DNA from: Teichococcus wenyumeiae
GTDB lineage: Bacteria; Pseudomonadota; Alphaproteobacteria; Acetobacterales; Acetobacteraceae
NCBI RefSeq assembly: GCF_003696345.1
Contig: NZ_RFLX01000003.1
Span: 186,001 to 250,000, forward strand
Direction of reading: 5' to 3'
Length of the DNA stretch: 64,000 nucleotides
Positions 54,799 through 62,952 of the stretch are shown in pieces. The notes under the pieces are model-generated. The model was not told the origin of the DNA. It made no database searches and worked only from the letters and a program-made list of their open reading frames with translations. A program made the translations under genes and the position numbers. Position 1 is the stretch's first letter. Every line of letters starts with the position of its first letter.

Positions 54799-55659
54799 AT
54801 GGCTGGCTTCAAGATGACACGTCTGGCGACCTACACCGTGGATGCCTTTGCCGAGCGCCCCTTTGCCGGCAACCCGGCCGTCGTCGTGCCGCTGGAATCC
54901 TGGCTGCCGGACGATGTCATGCAGGCCATGGCGGCCGAGCATAACCTCAGCGAAACTGCCTTCTTCGTGCCGGACGGCCCGGGGCAGTGGCACTTGCGCT
55001 GGTTCACGCCGCGCTTCGAGGTGAATCTCTGTGGCCATGCGACGCTGGCCACGGCCTTCGTGCTGGCGACGGAACTGGGGGCCGTGGCGCCGCTGCGCTT
55101 CCGCACCGCCTCCGGCATCCTGGGCGTGCACCGGGAGGAAGACCGCTTCGTGCTGGACTTCCCGGCGCTGGTGCCGGTGCGCGCGACGCGCCCGCCGCCG
55201 GGCCTGGCCGCCGCGCTGGGCGCGGTGCCGCGCGAGGTCTGGAAGGCGCGGGACTGGATCTGCCTCTTCGACAGCGCCGAGACGGTGCGGGCCCTGACGC
55301 CGGACCATGGCCGCATCGCCACCATGCCGGATTCCGTGCCGGGCGGACAGGCGCGGGTGATGGCCACGGCGGCCTCGGACGACCCGCGCTATGACGTGGT
55401 CTCCCGTTACTTCTCAGCCCGCATGGGTGTGGACGAGGACCCGGTGACGGGCTCGGCCCACACGCAACTGGTGCCCTTCTGGTCGGCGCGGCTGCAGCGC
55501 CGGGAACTGGTCTGCCACCAGGCCAGCGCGCGCGGCGGCACGCTGTGGTGCCGCCTGGAGGGGGACCGTGTCCGCATGGGCGGCCATGCGGTGCTTTATG
55601 CCCGCGGCGAGGTCTTCCTGCCCGTGCCGCGCTTGATCGACGCGCCGATACCGGCCTAA
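54799..55659 (+). CDS. PhzF-family isomerase/epimerase-like protein
   Basis: 286 residues from ATG 54799 (GAGGAGGG upstream). Diaminopimelate-epimerase fold: FAERPFAGNPAVVV near 17-30, the catalytic glutamate E52 in NLSETAFF, WFTPRFEVNLCGHATLATAFVL, and the C-terminal GVDEDPVTGSAHTQLVPFW. PhzF itself isomerises an intermediate of phenazine synthesis, but no other phenazine genes are present, so this is one of the many stand-alone homologues of unknown substrate. It lies 75 bp after thiD. Confidence 0.88.
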   Translation: MAGFKMTRLATYTVDAFAERPFAGNPAVVVPLESWLPDDVMQAMAAEHNLSETAFFVPDGPGQWHLRWFTPRFEVNLCGHATLATAFVLATELGAVAPLRFRTASGILGVHREEDRFVLDFPALVPVRATRPPPGLAAALGAVPREVWKARDWICLFDSAETVRALTPDHGRIATMPDSVPGGQARVMATAASDDPRYDVVSRYFSARMGVDEDPVTGSAHTQLVPFWSARLQRRELVCHQASARGGTLWCRLEGDRVRMGGHAVLYARGEVFLPVPRLIDAPIPA

Positions 55660-55689
55660 CCCTGCCGCGACAGAACCAGAGTCACCACC

Positions 55690-56868
55690 ATGCCGCAGAT
55701 CACTCAGCCCACCCTCCGCCCAGCCAATCCGATGTTCTCCTCCGGCCCTTGCGCCAAGCGCCCGGGCTGGTCTCTGGCGGCGCTGGAAGGCGCGATGGTG
55801 GGGCGCAGCCACCGCGCGCCGCAGCCCAAGGCGCGGCTGGCGGAAGTGATCGAGCGCTCCAAGGCGGTGCTGCGGATGCCGGAGGGGTGGCGGCTGGGCA
55901 TTGTCCCCGCTTCCGATACCGGCGCGGTGGAAATGGCCCTGTGGTCGCTGCTGGGCCCGCGTGGCGTGGACGTGCTGGCCTGGGAAAGCTTCTCGGGCGA
56001 ATGGGCCAATGACATCACGACGCAGTTGAAGCTGCCGGATGTGCGGCTGATCAAGTCCGCCTATGGCGCGCTGCCGGACCTGGCGCAGGTCTCGTGGGAC
56101 CGCGACGTGGTGTTTGTCTGGAACGGCACCACCTCAGGCGTGCGGCTGCCGGATGGCGTCTGGATCCCAGATGACCGCCAGGGGCTGGCGATCTGCGATG
56201 CCACCTCGGCCGCCTTCGCCATGGACCTGCCCTGGGACAAGCTCGATGTGGTCACCTGGTCCTGGCAGAAGGTGCTGGGCGGGGAGGCCGCGCATGGCAT
56301 GCTGGCGCTTTCCCCCCGCGCGGTGGCGCGGCTGGAAAGCCATACCCCGGCATGGCCGCTGCCGAAGGTCTTCCGCCTGACCAAGGGCGGCAAGCTGATC
56401 GAGGGCATCTTCCAGGGCGACACCATCAACACCCCCTCGATGCTGGCGGTGGAGGACGCACTGGACGGGCTGCGCTGGGCTGAGGCAGTGGGCGGCCTGC
56501 CGGCTTTGGTGGCGCGCTCGGAAGCCAATCTGACCGCCGTGGCGGCCTGGGTGGAGGGGCAGGATCAGGTCGCCTTCCTGGCGGAGCGGCCGGAGATCCG
56601 CTCCTGCACCTCCATCTGCCTGCGCATCGTGGCGCCATGGTTCACGGCGCTGACGCCGGAAGGGCAGGCGGCGGCGGCGAAGGTGCTGGCCAGCCTGCTG
56701 GACAAGGAAGGCGTGGGCCTGGACGTTGCCTCCTATCGCGACGCGCCGCCGGGCCTGCGCATCTGGGGTGGCGCCACGGTGGAAACCAGCGACATCGCTG
56801 CGCTGCTGCCCTGGGTGGACTGGGCCCTGTCGGAAGTGTCGGCGCAGTTCGCCCCCGCTACGGCCTGA
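55690..56868 (+). CDS. serC: phosphoserine transaminase
   Basis: 392 residues, class V PLP aminotransferase of the alphaproteobacterial type ([28 protein letters not shown] near the N-terminus). The PLP lysine is K194 in [35 protein letters not shown] is characteristic. It converts 3-phosphohydroxypyruvate and glutamate to phosphoserine, and can also serve pyridoxal synthesis. In many alphaproteobacteria serA follows directly; here the next gene is a DMT exporter, so serA must lie elsewhere. Confidence 0.94.
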   Translation: MPQITQPTLRPANPMFSSGPCAKRPGWSLAALEGAMVGRSHRAPQPKARLAEVIERSKAVLRMPEGWRLGIVPASDTGAVEMALWSLLGPRGVDVLAWESFSGEWANDITTQLKLPDVRLIKSAYGALPDLAQVSWDRDVVFVWNGTTSGVRLPDGVWIPDDRQGLAICDATSAAFAMDLPWDKLDVVTWSWQKVLGGEAAHGMLALSPRAVARLESHTPAWPLPKVFRLTKGGKLIEGIFQGDTINTPSMLAVEDALDGLRWAEAVGGLPALVARSEANLTAVAAWVEGQDQVAFLAERPEIRSCTSICLRIVAPWFTALTPEGQAAAAKVLASLLDKEGVGLDVASYRDAPPGLRIWGGATVETSDIAALLPWVDWALSEVSAQFAPATA

Positions 56869-57011
56869 AGAAAGCAGAAGCTTCTACCGTTTATAACCGG
56901 CAGCGCGGAAAATTCTTCCGTGCTGCCGCCAGCAGCATTGTAGTTCGGTAAGAAGTCCTGACCTACATAGCTTAGGCTTTCCGCATCAACCCAGAGCGGA
57001 GCGGCCGGCCC

Positions 57012-57929
57012 ATGCATCTTCCCCCAGCCGCGAATGGCACGGGCGGCCGCTGGAGCATCGTGGTGCTCTTCCTCGGGGCGCCGCTGCTGTTCGCGGGCAA
57101 CATGCTCGGGGCCCGCTGGCTGGCGGGCACGGTGCCGCCGATGACCCTGGCCGCCGGGCGCTGGCTGGTCGCGGCCTTGCTGCTGCTGCCGGTGGTCTGG
57201 CCCTGGCTGCGGCGCCATGGGCTCGGCGCCGTGCCGCCGGCGCGGTTGCTGTTGCTGGTGCTGCTGGGCGGCGTGGTGACGGTGGCACCGCAATATGGCG
57301 CCGCCAGCTATACTTCCGCCGGCAATATCGCCCTGCTGGCCGCCATGACCCCGCTGCTGGTGGCGGTGATCGAACGCATCGTCTGGGGCGTGACACTGCG
57401 GCCGGCGATGCTGGCTGGCATTGCTTGCGCCTTCTGCGGCATCGGCGTGGCCACCTTTCGGGGTGATCTGTCGGCCCTGCTGCGGCTGGAGGTGAACCCT
57501 GGTGACGCACTGATGCTGGCCGCTATCCTGGGCTGGTCCGGCTATACGGCCCTGCTGCGGCACCGGCCCGTGGCGCTGCCGCCGATGGTGCTGCTCTGGG
57601 TGGTGGCGGCGGGCGGGGCGCTGTGCTTGGCGCCGCTGGCGCTGCTGGAATGGTGGCAGGCCGGCGTGCCGCCGCTTGGCGCCCAGGCGATCTGGGGCAT
57701 GCTGTTCCTGGGCCTTGTGGCGGGGGTTGGCGCCTATGCCGCCTATGGCCGCGCGGTCAGTCTGCTGGGCGCGGCCCGGGCAAGCATGTCGATGTATCTG
57801 GTGCCGGCCTACGCCCTCGGCCTCGGCGCCCTGCTGTTGGGTGAGGCCCTGCATGCTTATCATGCTGTTGCCGTGGCGCTGGTGCTGAGCGGCGTGGCGA
57901 TGGGAACCTTGCAGCCGCGCCGGGGGTAA
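57012..57929 (+). CDS. EamA-family (DMT) transporter
   Basis: 305 residues, about ten membrane helices in two EamA repeats. The first repeat starts IVVLFLGAPLLFAGNMLGARWLAGTVPPMTLAAGRWLVAALLLLP; the second is around WSGYTALLRHRPVALPPMVLLWVVAA, ending in YLVPAYALGLGALLLGEALHAYHAVAVALVLSGV. Members export amino acids, nucleosides or metabolites. Serine/amino-acid export is possible because of the neighbouring serC, but the 143-bp gap makes this weak. Confidence 0.9.
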   Translation: MHLPPAANGTGGRWSIVVLFLGAPLLFAGNMLGARWLAGTVPPMTLAAGRWLVAALLLLPVVWPWLRRHGLGAVPPARLLLLVLLGGVVTVAPQYGAASYTSAGNIALLAAMTPLLVAVIERIVWGVTLRPAMLAGIACAFCGIGVATFRGDLSALLRLEVNPGDALMLAAILGWSGYTALLRHRPVALPPMVLLWVVAAGGALCLAPLALLEWWQAGVPPLGAQAIWGMLFLGLVAGVGAYAAYGRAVSLLGAARASMSMYLVPAYALGLGALLLGEALHAYHAVAVALVLSGVAMGTLQPRRG

Positions 57930-58265
57930 AGCGTCTTCCCAGAAGGTGGCAGGGAGAAAGGGCTGTGCCTTTCATCGCCTGCCACGCCCTCCGGTGGGAA
58001 TGAGGGTCTCAGTCGCAACCCATGTGTTGGGGGGTGGGGAGCGGCCTATACTGAAACTAGGCTTGGGCCCGGCAGACCGGCAAGTTGTAACGTATTGATC
58101 TACCCCTGGTTTAACACCGTCACGCCGATGTGATCAGCTTGACGGCGGATGCACTGCACGCAGTTGCCTGCCAGATGCCCGCGTCAGGCGGGATGCGACC
58201 CCTGGCCGGTGTCATGCGTTGACGCCGCAGCCCCGCCCTTTCGTCAGCAGGAAAGGCTTCCCGCT
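57930..58265. other. 336-bp intergenic region with a two-tier hairpin
   Basis: No gene is visible. At 57946-57985 GTGGCAGG pairs with CCTGCCAC, and inside it AAAGG (57957-57961) pairs with CCTTT (57968-57972), with small internal loops: a likely terminator for the transporter gene or a structured RNA. The part 58080-58140 is A/T-richer and is the probable promoter zone for the SMP-30 gene. AGGAAAGG precedes the ATG at 58266. Confidence 0.45.
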
Positions 58266-59156
58266 ATGTCCCAGCTCCTTGCTTCAGCCCCGTGCCGCCC
58301 GTTGGTGGAGGCTCGCAATATCCTTGGCGAAGGGCCGGTCTGGGATGATGCGGAGGGCTGCCTCTGGTGGGTCGATATCGTGGGTGCCGAGCTGCACCGG
58401 CTCCGCCTGGCCGACGAGGCGCACGATAGCTGGCCTATGCCGGAACGCGTAGCGGCCCTGGCGCTGCGGGAGGAGGGTGGCCTGGTTCTGGCCCTGGCTT
58501 CCGGCTTTGCCCGCTTCAATGCCGCCACGGGCGCGGTGGTACCCTATCCCGAGCGCCTGCCCCTGCGCCGTGGGCAGCGCCTGAACGACGGAGGTTGCGA
58601 CCACTCTGGCCGCTTCTGGTGCGGGGCGATGCGGGAGGAGGGGGAGGAGGCCGACGCTGCGCTGCACGTGCTGCAGCCCGTTGGCAGCCTGCTGGAACAC
58701 CCGGTGGGGCTCCGCATCATCAACTGCGTGAACTGGAGCCCGGACGGGGGCGCCATGTATTTCTCCGACACGCCGGCCGGCATCATCTATGCCTGCGACT
58801 TCGACGCCGCCACGGGCCGGATGGGTGAGCGGCGGGTCTTCCATGATGGCAAGGATGTGCCGGGACAGCCGGATGGCGGCACGGTGGATGCCGAGGGCTG
58901 CCTCTGGAGCGCCCGCTTCGGCGGCGGCGGTGTGGCGCGCTTCCGTCCGGATGGCAGCCTGGACGGCTTTCTGCCCCTGCCGGCGCAGAAGATCACCTGC
59001 TGCGCCTTTGGCGGGCCGGAGCTGCGCACCCTTTTCATCACCTCCGCAACGGAGGGGTTGAGCGGGGAGGAAAAGCAAGCGCAGCCGCTGGCCGGGCGGC
59101 TGATGGCGCTGGAGCCCGGCGTGGCGGGGCGCCTGCCAAGGCGTTTCGCCGGCTGA
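58266..59156 (+). CDS. SMP-30/gluconolactonase/LRE-family protein
   Basis: 296 residues from ATG 58266. Six-bladed propeller lactonase with the metal ligands visible: E22 in LGEGPVW, the asparagine in INCVNWSPDG, and the aspartate in QPDGGTVDAEGCLWSARFGGGG; RLNDGGCDHSGRFWCGAM supplies the substrate-site residues. These enzymes hydrolyse sugar lactones such as those from xylose, arabinose or galactose oxidation. No sugar dehydrogenase or dehydratase gene is adjacent, so the pathway is unclear. An in-frame reading from 58149 lacks a ribosome site. Confidence 0.9.
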   Translation: MSQLLASAPCRPLVEARNILGEGPVWDDAEGCLWWVDIVGAELHRLRLADEAHDSWPMPERVAALALREEGGLVLALASGFARFNAATGAVVPYPERLPLRRGQRLNDGGCDHSGRFWCGAMREEGEEADAALHVLQPVGSLLEHPVGLRIINCVNWSPDGGAMYFSDTPAGIIYACDFDAATGRMGERRVFHDGKDVPGQPDGGTVDAEGCLWSARFGGGGVARFRPDGSLDGFLPLPAQKITCCAFGGPELRTLFITSATEGLSGEEKQAQPLAGRLMALEPGVAGRLPRRFAG

Positions 59157-59161
59157 AGGTG

Positions 59162-59494
59162 CTAGCCCGGCAGGCAGCGCATGATGTCCTCGTGCCCACG
59201 TGCCAGCACCGGGCGAGTGCCTTCCGGGCAGGCCATCTGCTCATGGCTGGCGGCTGGCAGCCCGCGGTCCCAGCCTGGCGCCGGAGAGCCGAAGCCGGCG
59301 ACTGAGCCACCGCCACGGCCGCGCCCGCTGCCGTCGCAACGACCTGGCGCACCACGCACGGGCGTGCCTCCGTGAGGGCAAAGCCAGCGGCGGATCTCTT
59401 CCATTTGCGCAGCATTCGGCCGTCGGTAGTCCGCCGCTGCCGCCGGCAGCGTGGCCAGCCCCAGCGCGATGCAGATCGCCATGCCCCGGATCAT
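59162..59494 (-). CDS. small secreted protein of unknown function
   Basis: 110 residues with a Sec signal peptide (MIRGMAICIALGLATLPAAAA). The mature part holds four cysteines (RRWLCPHGG, GRCDGSG, QMACPEGT, IMRCLPG) and a Gly/Arg-rich loop (GSGRGRGGGSVAGFG); two disulfides are likely. No family recognised. It converges with the SMP-30 gene and is divergent from the small membrane gene at 59649. Confidence 0.6.
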   Translation of the reverse strand: MIRGMAICIALGLATLPAAAADYRRPNAAQMEEIRRWLCPHGGTPVRGAPGRCDGSGRGRGGGSVAGFGSPAPGWDRGLPAASHEQMACPEGTRPVLARGHEDIMRCLPG

Positions 59495-59648
59495 GCCGCC
59501 CCTATGGCATGCGGCGCCCCATCAGGTGAAGCGCCGGCTGCGCGGATCAGCAGGGACGTGAAGGCCGATACATTGCGATACAGATCGCATGAAACAAAGA
59601 TGTGCGGGCGGTCATACGGGGGTTGAAGGGATATAAGGAGATGTCAAC

Positions 59649-59960
59649 ATGAGCCCCATGGATCAGCAGTTCCGCAATCGCCCCGTCATCGACATGACCC
59701 CGGAAGGCGAGTTCCGTGGGCCGACACCACGCCGTCCCGCCAGCCCTCTGGATAAGGTGCTGAGCCGGCTGGGCGGGGTTGCCGCGTTGGTGGCGCTGGT
59801 GGCCGGTGGCATCGTGGTGGCCGGCGTGGCCATTGCCTTCTTTGCCATCGCCTTGCCCGTGGCTGTGCTGGCCGGGGCCATCGCCTTCGGCAGCTTGTGG
59901 TGGCGCATGCGGCGGGCCGGCCGGCAGGGCCTTGGCTTTGTGCATGTGATGCGGCGCTGA
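59649..59960 (+). CDS. small membrane protein of unknown function
   Basis: 103 residues. A polar N-terminus (PVIDMTPEGEFRGPTPRRP) is followed by two hydrophobic segments (about 42-64 and 65-86: GGVAALVALVAGGIVVAGVAIAFFAIALPVAVLAGAIAFG) and a basic C-terminus. AAGGAGA precedes the ATG. I recognise no named family. It overlaps or abuts another small membrane ORF. Confidence 0.65.
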   Translation: MSPMDQQFRNRPVIDMTPEGEFRGPTPRRPASPLDKVLSRLGGVAALVALVAGGIVVAGVAIAFFAIALPVAVLAGAIAFGSLWWRMRRAGRQGLGFVHVMRR

Positions 59961-60286
59961 GCCGCCCCGGCTTCACGATTGATCCCGCCCGCCTTTATGA
60001 GGTGGGCGATGCCGGGGAAGTGCATGTCACTCCCCCCGAGGAAGCGACCAAGCCGACCGCCCGTGTCTGGGGCTGGTGGGCTGGCGCGGTGGCTCTCAAC
60101 ATGGCAAGTGCGGGCAGCGCGGCGGCGGGCTTCATGCTCGGTGGCCGGCTGATCGGTGCGGCGATGGGGCTGGTGGTGATCGGAACTGCGCCCTTGCTGG
60201 CTGTGGCACCGGCCATGATGCTGCTGCGCCGCCGGCGCCTGTACCGGCGGTTGCACCGCCGGCCAGAAAGCTTCGGCCGGCGCTAA
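59897..60286 (+). CDS. probable small membrane protein, start uncertain
   Basis: The part from about 59957 onward looks coding: GFTIDPARLYEVGDAGEVHVTPPEEATKP, then two hydrophobic segments (WWAGAVALNMASAGSAAAGFMLGG and AAMGLVVIGTAPLLAVAPAMMLL) and a strongly basic tail. No ATG is in frame; GTG 59897 (inside the previous gene), CTG 59957 and GTG 60002 are the options. It would be the partner of the preceding small membrane protein. No family recognised; 59897 is only the outer bound. Confidence 0.5.
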   Translation: MVAHAAGRPAGPWLCACDAALSRPGFTIDPARLYEVGDAGEVHVTPPEEATKPTARVWGWWAGAVALNMASAGSAAAGFMLGGRLIGAAMGLVVIGTAPLLAVAPAMMLLRRRRLYRRLHRRPESFGRR

Positions 60287-61782
60287 CGCCCGCCCGGCGG
60301 ACGCTGCCGGAAAGCCAGGGCTTCTGCCATATGCTCCCTTGCGATCAGGCTTTCTCCCGCCAGGTCGGCGATGCTGCGCGCCACGCGGAAGCAGCGGATG
60401 AAGCCGCGGTTGGACAAGCCAAGCTGCGCCGAAGCGCGCTCGGCCAGGGCCAGTGCCTCGGGTGCGGCCCCGGCGGTCAGGGTATCCAGCGGCGCCTCCG
60501 CATTGGTGGTGCCGGCGCGGCGGCGCTGGGCCAGCCGTGCCTTTGCCACCCTGGCGGCAACGACAGCGCTGGTTTCTCCCCGGGGGGCGCGGGCAAGCTC
60601 GCCCGGTGCGATGGGGGCCATGCCGATGGTCAGGTCGATGCGGTCCAGCAGCGGGCCGGAGAGGCGGGACTGGTACTGCTCGCCGCAGCGCGGCGCCTGG
60701 CCGCATTCGCGGGGGGTGTCGCCCAGGTGGCCGCAGCGGCAGGGATTCATCGCCGCCACCAGCTGCACGCGCGCCGGATAGGTCACATGGGCGGCGGCGC
60801 GGCTGACGGTGCAGGTGCCGGATTCCAGCGGCTGCCGCAGCGCCTCCAGCGCCGGGCGGGGAAATTCCGGCCATTCGTCCAGAAACAGCACGCCGCGATG
60901 CGCGAGCGAGATCTCGCCCGGCTTGGCCCCCGGCCCGCCGCCGACCAGCGCCGCCTGACTGGCGGAGTGATGCGGCTCCCGGAACGGCGGACGGGCGGAG
61001 ATGCGCCCTTGCTCGATCAGCCCGGCGACGCTGCGCACCAGGCTGACTTCCAGCGCCTCCTGCGGCGTCAGGTCCGGCAGCAGGCCGGGTAGGCGGGCCG
61101 CCAGCATCGATTTGCCGGCGCCGGGCGGGCCGACGAGCAGGAGGTTGTGCTGCCCGGCCGCCGCGATCTCCAGCGCCCGCTTGGCGCTTTCCTGGCCTTT
61201 GACGTCAGAGAGGCAAGGGCCGGGCGTGGCTTCCGGCTGCAGGCTGGGCGGCTTCGGCGGGTCCAGGATCTGCCGGCCCGTGAGATGGGCGATGAACTGC
61301 CGCAGGTCGTCGGCGGCCAGGATCTCGATCTCGCCCACCCAGGCCGCCTCATCGCCCTGCGGCCCGGGGCAGATCAGGCCCAGCCCGCGCGCCGTGGCAC
61401 CCAGGGCTGCCGGCAGGATGCCCGCCACGGGGCCCACGGTGCCATCCAGCGCCAGTTCCCCCAATGCGGCGAAGCCCGCCAGTTCCTCACGCGGCACCAC
61501 TTCCATCGCTGCCAGCACCGCCAGGGCAATGGGCAGGTCGAAGTGGCTGCCTTCCTTCTGGATATTGGCGGGGGCCAGATTCACCAGTACCCGCTTGGGC
61601 GGCAGGGAAAGTCCCAGCCCGGTCAGTGCCGCCCTGACCCGCTCCCGGCTCTCGGCCACGGCCTTGTCGGGCAGGCCGACCACGGTGAAGGCCGGCAGCC
61701 CGGCCGAGATCTGCACCTGTACCTCCACGGACAGGGTTTCGATCCCGGAAAAGGCGAAGGTCGCCAGCCGCGCGATGGTCAT
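60283..61782 (-). CDS. YifB/ComM-family Mg-chelatase-like AAA ATPase
   Basis: 499 residues. N-terminal Lon-protease-like domain (VEVQVQISAGLPAFTVVGLPDKAVAESRERVRAAL), the AAA+ domain with Walker A GPPGAGKS near 219-226 and Walker B LFLDEWPEF, a zinc-type cluster (NPCRCGHLGDTPRECGQAPRCG), and the C-terminal SNRGFIRCFRVARSIADLAGE. ComM is a helicase that promotes branch migration during natural transformation. Its stop overlaps the small membrane ORF on the other strand by 4 bases. Confidence 0.92.
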   Translation of the reverse strand: MTIARLATFAFSGIETLSVEVQVQISAGLPAFTVVGLPDKAVAESRERVRAALTGLGLSLPPKRVLVNLAPANIQKEGSHFDLPIALAVLAAMEVVPREELAGFAALGELALDGTVGPVAGILPAALGATARGLGLICPGPQGDEAAWVGEIEILAADDLRQFIAHLTGRQILDPPKPPSLQPEATPGPCLSDVKGQESAKRALEIAAAGQHNLLLVGPPGAGKSMLAARLPGLLPDLTPQEALEVSLVRSVAGLIEQGRISARPPFREPHHSASQAALVGGGPGAKPGEISLAHRGVLFLDEWPEFPRPALEALRQPLESGTCTVSRAAAHVTYPARVQLVAAMNPCRCGHLGDTPRECGQAPRCGEQYQSRLSGPLLDRIDLTIGMAPIAPGELARAPRGETSAVVAARVAKARLAQRRRAGTTNAEAPLDTLTAGAAPEALALAERASAQLGLSNRGFIRCFRVARSIADLAGESLIAREHMAEALAFRQRPPGGR

Positions 61783-61826
61783 GAAGCACCGCTAGCGCGC
61801 CACGCGGCGACTTTCAACTTATAGGA

Positions 61827-62858
61827 TCATTCCTTCCAGGCGGTCAGGAAGCGTTCCAGCAGGGTGCCCAGCACCTCGACATTGTAGCCGCCTTCCTGCA
61901 CCAGCACGGTTGGCAGCCCCAGGGCCGAGATCTTCTCGGCGGCGCGGGCGAAGCCATCGGCGCTGACGCCCAGGAAGCTCAGCGGCTCATGCTCCGAGGC
62001 ATCGAAGCCCAGCGGCACCACCAGCGCATCGGGCGCGAAGCCCTTGATCCGCTCCAGCCCCGCATCGATCGCGGCCAGCCAGGCCTCGTCGCTGCTGCCG
62101 CGGCGCAGCGGCAGGTTGAGGTTGAAGCCCTGGCCGGCACCGCCGCCGGTCTCGCCGGCATGGCCGACATACCAGGGATAATAGCCGGAAGGATCGCCGT
62201 GGACGGACACGGTGAGCACATCGGCGCGGTCCCAGAAGATCCCCTGGGTGCCGTTGCCGTGGTGCGCGTCGATGTCGAGCGTCGCCACCCGATTCGCGCC
62301 GGCATCCCGCAGGCGCTGGGCGGCGAGGGCGCTGTTGTTGAGGTAGCAGTGCCCGCCGGCCCGGCCCGCATAGGCATGGTGCCCGGGGGGGCGGCAGAGG
62401 GCATAGGCGGTGCCACCCTTCGCCACCGAATCCGCCGCGGCCAGTGCCACGCCGGCGGCGCCGGCCGCCGCTTCCCAGGTGCCGGTGCCGATGGGGCAGG
62501 CATTGTCCGCTGTGTACCAGCCGACGCGGCCGATGATGGATTCCGGGCAGACCGCGCCCTGCGCCAGCATCTCCGGCGAGGGATGCATGTTGGGCACCGC
62601 CTCCGGCCCCCGTTCCTGCAGCCCGTTCCAGCCGCGCGCGGCGCTTTCCAGGAAGTCCACATAGCCGGCGTCATGGACGGAGAGCAGCGCCTCCCGCGTC
62701 GCCGCGTCAGGCTCCGCCGGTACCAACCCCAGGCGGTGCAGGGCGGAGAGCAGGGCGCCCGCCCGCTCCGGCACCTCAAAATTCGCGCGAACCTGGCCGC
62801 GCTGGAGGAAGAACTGCGGCGTGTGCCTTAACTGGCTGGGATGGGCGAAGGTCTGCAT
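61827..62858 (-). CDS. histone-deacetylase-family (acetylpolyamine/AcuC-like) hydrolase
   Basis: 343 residues, arginase/deacetylase fold. The catalytic and zinc-binding signature is RPPGHHAYAGRAGGHCYLNNSA and TLDIDAHHGNGTQGIFWDRADVLTVSVHGD, with a third zinc aspartate in PLGFDASEHEPL; the tyrosine region GGYNVE is near the end. Bacterial members deacetylate acetylpolyamines, acetoin-pathway AcsA lysines or other acetyl-amides. The lack of acu genes nearby leaves the substrate open; the acetylpolyamine branch fits well. Confidence 0.9.
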   Translation of the reverse strand: MQTFAHPSQLRHTPQFFLQRGQVRANFEVPERAGALLSALHRLGLVPAEPDAATREALLSVHDAGYVDFLESAARGWNGLQERGPEAVPNMHPSPEMLAQGAVCPESIIGRVGWYTADNACPIGTGTWEAAAGAAGVALAAADSVAKGGTAYALCRPPGHHAYAGRAGGHCYLNNSALAAQRLRDAGANRVATLDIDAHHGNGTQGIFWDRADVLTVSVHGDPSGYYPWYVGHAGETGGGAGQGFNLNLPLRRGSSDEAWLAAIDAGLERIKGFAPDALVVPLGFDASEHEPLSFLGVSADGFARAAEKISALGLPTVLVQEGGYNVEVLGTLLERFLTAWKE

Positions 62859-62952
62859 GGTGACGTGACGCTAGGACGGAGAGGCGGGCTTGTCGATCCG
62901 CCCCGGTGAAGGCTAGCGTTCTCGCCAAGGGAAGTTCCAACGGAGTGAATCG

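Noticed and set aside
54799-55659. Phenazine biosynthesis locus
   Set aside because: Only a PhzF homologue is present, with no phzA/B/D/E/G neighbours; such homologues are common in non-producers.
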